Assembly: GCA_963676725.1 (NCBI GenBank)
Contig: OY781463.1
Span: 1,240,001-1,304,000 of the forward strand
Reading direction: 5' to 3'
Source of the DNA: G963662905 sp963676725
Lineage (GTDB): Bacteria; Bacteroidota; Bacteroidia; Bacteroidales; WRLA01
DNA length: 64,000 nucleotides
Shown: positions 58,601-64,000 of the stretch, one piece after another
Layout of the letters: each line of letters begins with the position of its first letter
Position numbering within the stretch: the first letter of the stretch is position 1
Notes under the pieces: model-generated
The model's input: the letters and a program-made list of their open reading frames with translations, nothing else
The model's database searches: none
Told to the model about the DNA's origin: nothing
Position numbers and translations under genes: made by a program

Positions 58601-60987
58601 GAGAGCTGCAAGCCAAAGAATAATTTTTGTGTCGAAAATTCAAAGTTTTGATTTTTGTATACCGGGCGTCCATTTTCATCAAATACCGTCACAAAAACAC
58701 TACCGCTAAAAATTCCAATACCTTTTTCTGCTTGGAGTTTCCATTTTTGTTCAAAGCTCCCGTCTTCTGCTGTTTTTCCTTGTCGGTATGCATCACGAAA
58801 ATATAAGGATTCATTTTTTAGGGGTGTAAATGTATAATCGGGGTATTTGTTCGATTTAAAGAGCTTCCGTTTCAGGTCTAATTGCACATCATATGAGCGT
58901 CCTCCTGCCGGTGGGCCAAAGAGGTTCATGGCTTTTCCTGTTAGAATTAATGTGTCGCCACGATATAATTGCTTCTTATTTAGTTCTGCTTTGATGCTTA
59001 TGCGATCCGGGATAAAGGACTCGACAAGATATTTCCATGAGTTTAACAGCAACTTACTTCCGCTATAAACATCAAGGTTCCAGCTTCCTGAAGGGGCACT
59101 TGGGGGGATAATCAGTTGGCCTTCTACAATTCCTTGGTCATCTGTTTCGTGCCTGAAGGATGCAAATTTTTCACCATTGGGCGATATTACATCAATGCTC
59201 AAAGGAAAACCCGAAGCAATATTCCAATTATTATCACGCAGGATTACAAGATAATCGAGGGTATCCCCCGGACGGAAAATATTTCTTGGCGCACTAATAA
59301 AGGCATCATAGGGCATTTCTTTTCGTCCCGATTCTTCAAAACGGCTCATCGAAACTTCATTATCATCAAGAATGAGATAATTAATGTCATTGCCATATTC
59401 ACTGATAATCATCGCCGGCTTGAAAACCCCAATGGCTTCCTTTAAATTATGGATGCATAAAACCCCTCGCTCGTCAGTGGCGGAGGTAAATACTTCCTGA
59501 TTGGAGCGGGAAATGATTTTAACAACAGCCTTGCTTGTGGGCTCTCCTGAATGCAACGAACGAATAAAAACATTCAGATTATTATTGCCTACATGGGCAA
59601 TGATGCCAATGTCAGAACATGAAAGGGCTATATCATCAGAAATCCATGGCTTGTCTGGATGTGATAAGCGTATAATATACATTCCGTTGAAATTGCTTTC
59701 GTGTTGTATCAAACTATCGGCAACAAAAAAATGATAAATCTGCCCGGAATGTGGGAGTTGATCGGTTTTGATTTCTGTCTCCAAAACCTTAAGCCCGGCT
59801 TGTTTGTTTTCAGGATAAAGGGTATAATCATGGTAATTGCCATTTTCATAGGTATAATCCCACTGGCGACCCTCTCGGAAATATTCCATAAGATTATTGC
59901 TAAAAACTTTAAATACAGTAAGTTTCAGCTTATCCATTGAGATAATTTTTACAGCAAGTTTTTTGCTGCCTTCTTTAGGGAGAAAAATGTCGTTTCGATC
60001 AACAAATTGAAGGTAAGGAACGGTGCTTTGAAATCGGATTTCTTCTCTATAATCCCTATCCAGGCTGATGCCGGCATCGGAACGCATATTTTTTGAAATC
60101 GTGAGTTCATAACGGATATTGGTTTCAAAATTTCCACTAATGCTTAGCCCGCTTTGGGTTTTGGTGATATTGCTTGCAATCCATGGTTCGATGCTGATTA
60201 AGGAAGATACTTCCGCATTTGCCACAGGGCTTGTTGTATTCACGCTTATCGTTCCGATCCCATCCTCAAATTGTTGCTCAACAGAGACAATGTCCATTCG
60301 TCCGGATTCTGGAATTTGAAGGCTTTTTGTGATGGGCATCGTTGTTTTTTGTCCACAATCTGTGCAACCGAGCCCGGCAGCAATATTTAAATTGAGGAAC
60401 AAACCTGCAACAAATGGCCCTTTGGAATCTAATCTTAATACAAATGGTTGTGTACTGCTTGTTTCTTCGATTTGCCAATCGACCTCAATTCCCTGATGTT
60501 TTAATTGCAATAATCCTTTCAATCGTTCTACTTCAAGAGGATAATTAAAATCAAGCAATAAATACAATTGATTGCCATTATTTGTGCTCTTGAAAAAGAG
60601 GCGTGCATCTTTAAGGGCCAATGGGGCGGTTGAGAGTTGCTCATGCCACTCTTCCGGAATATTGCTTGCGTTTTTAAAAGCGTCTTTGTTGAGTTTTACT
60701 TCGTAGGTCGTAAATGGATGTAGCCCTTCACTGGGGTAAAAGAGTAGTTTATCGGCGCTTTTCCATTGGTAATTCCCTGCAAGGGTCGGTTGAAAAGTGA
60801 AAAATTGTCGATCTGTTGGTGCAAGGCTATCTGTAAATATATCTGTTTCAAATTCAAAGAGTAATGGACTGTAAAGCCCGTCAATTTCCTGGAAATTAGT
60901 ATGCACAATTTGCGCTTGTTTCTTGCTTTCCGAGCATGAAGCCAATATTATGAGCAACATGATGATTGATGGAAGGATCTTTTTCAT
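55624..60987 (-). CDS. Bacterial alpha-2-macroglobulin lipoprotein
   Basis: 1787 aa. The lipobox ILASCSES (Cys18) predicts membrane anchoring. It is a large protease-trapping protein built of many MG beta-sandwich domains. The bait-region half is followed by a thioester domain with YGCLEQTVSRAFPLLYY, giving C1329 and Q1332 as the thioester pair, so this is the thioester-containing class. The MG10-type C-terminal region (about 1650-1787) is also present, ending VYATTSSEKLHSEQ. Homologues are usually encoded next to the glycosyltransferase penicillin-binding protein PbpC. None is seen here; adenosine deaminase follows instead. Likely role: trapping foreign or host proteases at the cell envelope. 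Confidence 0.93.
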   Translation of the reverse strand: MKKILPSIIMLLIILASCSESKKQAQIVHTNFQEIDGLYSPLLFEFETDIFTDSLAPTDRQFFTFQPTLAGNYQWKSADKLLFYPSEGLHPFTTYEVKLNKDAFKNASNIPEEWHEQLSTAPLALKDARLFFKSTNNGNQLYLLLDFNYPLEVERLKGLLQLKHQGIEVDWQIEETSSTQPFVLRLDSKGPFVAGLFLNLNIAAGLGCTDCGQKTTMPITKSLQIPESGRMDIVSVEQQFEDGIGTISVNTTSPVANAEVSSLISIEPWIASNITKTQSGLSISGNFETNIRYELTISKNMRSDAGISLDRDYREEIRFQSTVPYLQFVDRNDIFLPKEGSKKLAVKIISMDKLKLTVFKVFSNNLMEYFREGRQWDYTYENGNYHDYTLYPENKQAGLKVLETEIKTDQLPHSGQIYHFFVADSLIQHESNFNGMYIIRLSHPDKPWISDDIALSCSDIGIIAHVGNNNLNVFIRSLHSGEPTSKAVVKIISRSNQEVFTSATDERGVLCIHNLKEAIGVFKPAMIISEYGNDINYLILDDNEVSMSRFEESGRKEMPYDAFISAPRNIFRPGDTLDYLVILRDNNWNIASGFPLSIDVISPNGEKFASFRHETDDQGIVEGQLIIPPSAPSGSWNLDVYSGSKLLLNSWKYLVESFIPDRISIKAELNKKQLYRGDTLILTGKAMNLFGPPAGGRSYDVQLDLKRKLFKSNKYPDYTFTPLKNESLYFRDAYRQGKTAEDGSFEQKWKLQAEKGIGIFSGSVFVTVFDENGRPVYKNQNFEFSTQKLFFGLQLSDYWAATKQEYTFKAIALDKNGVEEKTDADLKIYRIFYETVMQQSYNGYKYNSIERKELIYNEQISFDGKQKDITFTPQKSGRYSIELSARGGSGCTTTDFYAYGWGDTDYSSFSVDKDGLIEVKADKDTYSPKEQAQLLFTAPFDGKLLVTIERNQVLDYYNLELKDKTAQLEIDLGNDYIPNIFITATAFKPSSKKQIPLTVAHGYHMVKVLDPDNELTIDITAAEKSRSGKKQHINLQTQEGAKVWLYAVDEGILQLTNYQTPNPYKWFYAPRALEIKAYDLYARLFPNLGNLKTATGGGLGSEMSRNMNPFGQKDFHLLSIVKHPVIADRKGNAEFTIDIPDFSGKVRLMAIAAKENSFGSVTSFMTIADPLVVSTGDPVFLSFGDQLKMPITLSNTTNQAMKVHIGISADELLHIGSGAQQDITIPSKTEKTVYTSIIALDKAGVANINLKLNANGETINKEINIPIRPSSSASSIYESGTVAPGSTFDKGFTDDFIPSTANRSLTVSATFSAAFAKRLEELIDYPYGCLEQTVSRAFPLLYYRDMEEMTRFNGKSELNPDYVIREAINRVHSMQRPDGSISYWPGGTRISLWADIYAAHFLSEAKLKGFDVSQNMEQKLLHYIRQMLKVRQATADAEQTYHVDQGFVPEEIPYAIYVLAINHQPEIAMMNFYKNNQKLLSTSGKTLLAAAYASIGEKNTFNILEKDLSEAYLSAGEKDESFGSTIRNTALSLMATLITDDASPNVPKLAKALIQDLNRSQWLSTQELSFSFLALGKLSALSINKEVNAIVDIAGEKKTLKKKSVHFDQLQSDENIHIENKGEANVYYSYEASGISSSMQTKASASGLSLKRIYYKRDGTEITDGQLEPGMLIVVMLELRSISGQYVENIALTDMLPACFQIENPRITAHAALPWVEKMNPVSAEYADIRDDRILYFLDARPKTQRLCYMARVVASGEFTAGSATAQAMYDGSVYATTSSEKLHSEQ

Positions 60988-61229
60988 TTGCTTGGGTTTT
61001 CTGATTATTGCTTAAAAGTAAACAGAATTTGGGGAATTCAAAGCGGCTTCAGGAAAAAATATTGTTCTTATGGTAAAGCTGATATCCTCAGAAACGCGAT
61101 GTCTTATGTGATTTGTACGATCTTTCACGAAAAAGAATGAAGCGTATTATATTGCATAATTCATAAATTTTTTTCAAATGGGTCTTTTATTTTATTAGCT
61201 CGGGCAGGCACTTCTATTTTACCTTATTT
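60988..61229. other. Divergent intergenic region with a -7 element
   Basis: This A/T-rich interval separates the macroglobulin gene (minus) from the nucleoid protein gene (plus). TATTTTTG at 61225-61232 fits the -7 consensus for the + strand gene, but no clear -33 TTTG lies at the right distance. I see no other feature. Confidence 0.4.
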
Positions 61230-61274
61230 TTGCACAGGCATTGGTTCAATGAAACCGGGCTACAAAAAATCTAT

Positions 61275-62321
61275 ATGCTTATGAATAATTATGACATCTC
61301 AGAAATATCAGGCATTGCAGTGCATAAGATTGGAAATAAACTCAATAATGAAGGAATTCTCCTAGCCAAAGAGTGCCTTCGAGTTGATGAGGATATTCAG
61401 GAACTCTTGATTTCCTATTTTCTCTCACCTTTTAAATCTGATGAGTATTACACTCTGTATCACGATAGTGATGTGAGCCTAAATGAAGTCTATGCTTATG
61501 CTTCAGCGCTTTTTGAAAATCCTGATCGATTGCTCGAAGAATCTGTGCTTATGGCCAAGCATCTGTATGAAAACAGCTCGCATCCAAAAATTAAAGGTGG
61601 GGAGTTGTATACGGTTTATTTTCGCGATTGTGTAATCGATGGGGAAACAGTAGATGCCATTGGCTTGTTTAAATCGGAAAATAAAGACACTTTTTTGAAA
61701 GTCTACCCGCGTGGTGATGCTTTTGAAATTGAAAGTGAAACAGGGATCAATATCAATAAACTCGATAAAGGTTGCCTGATTTTTAATACGGAAAAGGAAA
61801 ATGGTTATGTAGTAACTGTGGTCGATAATACCAATAAAAGCAGTGAAGCCCAATATTGGATGGATCATTTCCTCCATATCAGGCAAAGACGAGATGATTT
61901 CTACCAAACCCAAAATGTACTTAACCTCTGTAAAGATTTTGTGGTGAATGAACTGCCGGAAAAATTTTCAATCAGTAAAGCGGATCAGGCCGATCTTTTG
62001 AATAAATCGGTGAAGTTCTTTAAAGAAAAGGATTCTTTTGATATGGAGGAATTTACGGAAGAGGTAATGGCGCAATCTGATGTTGTTGAGGAATTTAAGA
62101 GTTTTAGAAATCAATATCAGGAAGAAAGTGAAACTCAAATTGCCGATAATTTTGAAATCTCAAATACCGCTGTGAAAAAAGAAGCAAGAGGGTTTAAAAG
62201 TGTGATTAAACTGGATAAAAATTTTCATATCTATATCCATGGCGACCGTGATCTTGTAGAGCAAGGCCGCGAGGCAAATGGGAAAAAATACTATAAACTC
62301 TTTTACGATGAAGAGCATTAA
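61275..62321 (+). CDS. Nucleoid-associated protein, NdpA/YejK family
   Basis: About 349 aa. It starts with the family signature ISEISGIAVHKIGNKLNNEGILLAKECL, a 37-kDa nucleoid-associated protein fold that binds DNA; some members occur with plasmid or phage-related genes. I take the start at 61275 (MLMNNYD; 61281 is also possible). The longer frame from 61230 would begin inside the predicted -7 element TATTTTTG (61225-61232). Later blocks are TVYFRDCVIDGETVDAIGLFKSENKDTFLKV and the C-terminal half with FKSVIKLDKNFHIYIHGDRDLVEQGREANGKKYYKLFY, characteristic of the family. The role is inferred. Confidence 0.85.
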   Translation: MLMNNYDISEISGIAVHKIGNKLNNEGILLAKECLRVDEDIQELLISYFLSPFKSDEYYTLYHDSDVSLNEVYAYASALFENPDRLLEESVLMAKHLYENSSHPKIKGGELYTVYFRDCVIDGETVDAIGLFKSENKDTFLKVYPRGDAFEIESETGININKLDKGCLIFNTEKENGYVVTVVDNTNKSSEAQYWMDHFLHIRQRRDDFYQTQNVLNLCKDFVVNELPEKFSISKADQADLLNKSVKFFKEKDSFDMEEFTEEVMAQSDVVEEFKSFRNQYQEESETQIADNFEISNTAVKKEARGFKSVIKLDKNFHIYIHGDRDLVEQGREANGKKYYKLFYDEEH

Positions 62322-62416
62322 AAGAATGTAATTGGGATCTAACTGCGCTTAAAGCATAAATCACGATGCCGAAAATCTTTAGTACTTTTGTTGGTTAAGA
62401 ACAAATAGCAAGTATA

Positions 62417-63481
62417 ATGACAGAATTCGCATTTGCAAAGCATATTCAAATAGGGGATAAAACCATTGGTTCGGGTCAGCCGGTTTTTATCATTGCCGAA
62501 GCCGGGGTAAATCATAATGGCAGCATGGAGAAAGCACGTCAGTTAATCGATGTGGCTGCTCATGGAGGGGCTGATGCCGTTAAATTTCAGGCATTTAAAA
62601 CAGAAAGCCTGATTCTCGATCATGTAGATAAAGCACCCTATCAAAAAGAACAAACCGGCCATTCGGAATCCCAGTTTGAAATGCTAAAAAAGTTGGAAAT
62701 AAATAGAGCTCAGAACAGGGAACTGATGCAATATGCGGAACAAAAAAAGATATTGTTTTTAACAACTCCTTTTGATGAAGATAGCTTGGATGAGCTTGAT
62801 GAATTAAATCTTCCTGCCTATAAAATTGCATCCACCGATACGACCAACCTTCCGTTTTTAAAGCGTATTGCAGCCAAAGGGAAGCCATTAATATTGTCTA
62901 CCGGAATGAGTTATTTTGCTGAGGTTCAATTGGCTCTTGATGAAATTGCGCCTATCAATAATCAAGTTGTTTTGCTGCAATGTACGGCAAATTATCCGCT
63001 TCGCGATGAGGAAGCAAACCTTAATGTGATCAAAACATATCAGGAACATTTTGAAATGCCTATTGGCTATTCTGATCACACCACTGGCATAGGCGCTTCC
63101 CCTTTTGCGGTTCCTATGGGCGCTTGCGTTGTTGAAAAACATTTTACACTGGATACATCTGAGGAAGGCCCGGATCATTCTGCGTCCCTAAATCCTCAGC
63201 AATTAGCCGATTATGTGCAATTGATCCGAAAAGTGGAGAAATATATGGGCACATCAGTAAAAATGCCTTCTTTTGATGAAACCCAAACACGACCTTCTTT
63301 GCAGAAATGCCTTGTGGCAAAGCGTGATATCAAAAAAGGAGAACGCTTTACGGAAGAGATGCTCGTAGCGAAAAGAACAGGAGGCAAAGGGATTTCGCCG
63401 CTCTACTATAAAGATTTGCTCGCTTGTGTAGCAAAACGTGATTTTTTGAAAAACGAAATTATTGTTCATCATGAAGCCTAA
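62417..63481 (+). CDS. neuB: N-acetylneuraminate (nonulosonate) synthase, NeuB family
   Basis: 354 aa. Condenses phosphoenolpyruvate with an amino-sugar (ManNAc or a related 2,4-diamino sugar) to make a sialic-acid-type sugar. The catalytic TIM barrel has FIIAEAGVNHNGSMEKARQLID (about 29-50), GGADAVKFQAFKTESLI, FDEDSLDELDELNLPAYKIAS, GKPLILSTGMSYFAEV and GYSDHTTG. The C-terminal SAF domain reads LVAKRDIKKGERFTEEMLVAKRTGGKGISP. NeuB, LegI and PseI cannot be separated by eye. TACTTTTG at 62383-62390 is a likely -7 element. The next gene starts 11 bp before this stop, so they are coupled. Cell-surface glycan decoration is the likely purpose. Confidence 0.93.
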   Translation: MTEFAFAKHIQIGDKTIGSGQPVFIIAEAGVNHNGSMEKARQLIDVAAHGGADAVKFQAFKTESLILDHVDKAPYQKEQTGHSESQFEMLKKLEINRAQNRELMQYAEQKKILFLTTPFDEDSLDELDELNLPAYKIASTDTTNLPFLKRIAAKGKPLILSTGMSYFAEVQLALDEIAPINNQVVLLQCTANYPLRDEEANLNVIKTYQEHFEMPIGYSDHTTGIGASPFAVPMGACVVEKHFTLDTSEEGPDHSASLNPQQLADYVQLIRKVEKYMGTSVKMPSFDETQTRPSLQKCLVAKRDIKKGERFTEEMLVAKRTGGKGISPLYYKDLLACVAKRDFLKNEIIVHHEA

Positions 63482-64000
63482 TGTTGTTCTTTGGGGCGCA
63501 GGTGGTCATACACGTTCGCTTATTCCTGTGGTTCAGGCAAATGCCCTGACTGTAAAGGCTGTATATGATGATAGTTTTCATCCTGAAAAGCCTGAAATGA
63601 TTGCCAATGTTCCATTATTGGGAACTATTGCCGATTGCGCTGGAAAAGAGCTTGTTGTATTGTCTTTTGGCGATGCTGAAAAACGAGCCGGATATTTCCA
63701 GAAATATCATGCACGGCTTCTATTGGATAATATAATCCATCCTTCTGCAATAATTGAGGATTCTGTTCAGATGGGCAATGCCAATCAAATATTTGCGGGA
63801 ACGGTTCTTAATGCCCAGGCAAATATTGGTGATAATAACATTATTAATACCGGGGCAATTATCGAGCATGAAAGCAAAATCGGGAGCCATAACCATATCT
63901 CTGTTGGTAGCATTATCGCTGGTAGGGTAAAGCTTGGCGATTATTGCTTTATTGGTGCCGGTGCCGTAGTCATCGATAAGCTGTATATTTGCAGCCATGT
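63471..64000 (+). CDS. NeuD-like sugar O-acetyltransferase (partial, runs off the window)
   Basis: Starts at 63471 within the last codons of neuB (11-bp overlap) and reads MKPNVVLWGAGGHTRSLIPVV, the dinucleotide-like N-terminal loop of NeuD-family proteins. Left-handed parallel beta-helix hexapeptide repeats follow: NIIHPSAIIEDSVQMGNANQIF, LNAQANIGDNNIINTGAIIEHE, KIGSHNHISVGSIIAGRVKLGDYCFIGAGAVVI. The last 40 or so residues are missing beyond position 64000. NeuD-type enzymes modify or help make sialic-acid precursors or acetylate amino sugars in glycan clusters. Its position after neuB supports a nonulosonate pathway. Confidence 0.85.
   Translation, partial: MKPNVVLWGAGGHTRSLIPVVQANALTVKAVYDDSFHPEKPEMIANVPLLGTIADCAGKELVVLSFGDAEKRAGYFQKYHARLLLDNIIHPSAIIEDSVQMGNANQIFAGTVLNAQANIGDNNIINTGAIIEHESKIGSHNHISVGSIIAGRVKLGDYCFIGAGAVVIDKLYICSH

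Overview
The window is a chromosomal segment of a member of the Bacteroidota. The evidence is several secreted proteins with a C-terminal type IX secretion (por) sorting domain, promoters of the form TTTG-N19-21-TAnnTTTG, A/T-rich start regions without a purine-rich Shine-Dalgarno, DUF5723 and DUF4143 families, and a Bacteroidota-type II-C CRISPR-Cas9 locus. A family or genus cannot be assigned from this window alone. Two genes (the PepSY protein at 33.8-35.3 kb and lplA at 43.1-44.1 kb) are each interrupted by one lesion, which may be real decay or assembly error.

0-11.7 kb: a complete type II-C CRISPR-Cas locus. A tracrRNA gene lies on the minus strand directly upstream of cas9, and its promoter reaches into the first cas9 codons. 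After cas9 comes a cargo block not normally part of such loci: about nine degenerate 21-bp repeats, a 218-aa helical protein of unknown function, and a RAYT-type HUH transposase bracketed by two REP-like palindromes. cas1, cas2, an A/T-rich leader and an array of 46 spacers follow. The last repeat of the array is degenerate, so the leader is on the cas2 side.

11.7-24 kb: a ProX-type tRNA deacylase, a secreted beta-helix protein, an ATP-grasp protein, tRNA-Arg(ACG), and a 2629-aa nonribosomal peptide synthetase (C-A-PCP-C-A-PCP-reductase) that ends in a cyclic-nucleotide-binding-like domain.

24-31 kb: a sorting-domain protein, then about 4.5 kb of low-complexity intergenic repeats containing an identical pair of small membrane/secreted protein genes created by segmental duplication. 

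31-49 kb: secreted proteins, a lipoprotein and an esterase, a broken PepSY protein, a MurD-like ligase overlapping a MurL-like epimerase (the alternative route to D-glutamate in peptidoglycan), AlgH/YqgE, an EamA transporter, an AAA/DUF4143 ATPase with four upstream 33-bp direct repeats, an SLC13 permease, a frameshifted lipoate ligase, and a + strand run of diacylglycerol kinase, N-acetylglucosamine-kinase-like protein and nucleoside kinase.

49-64 kb: a nested perfect inverted repeat without a gene, then ridA, galM, a DUF5723 protein, ychF, adenosine deaminase, a giant alpha-2-macroglobulin lipoprotein, a nucleoid-associated protein and the start of a sialic-acid-type sugar cluster (neuB, neuD-like) that runs off the end.
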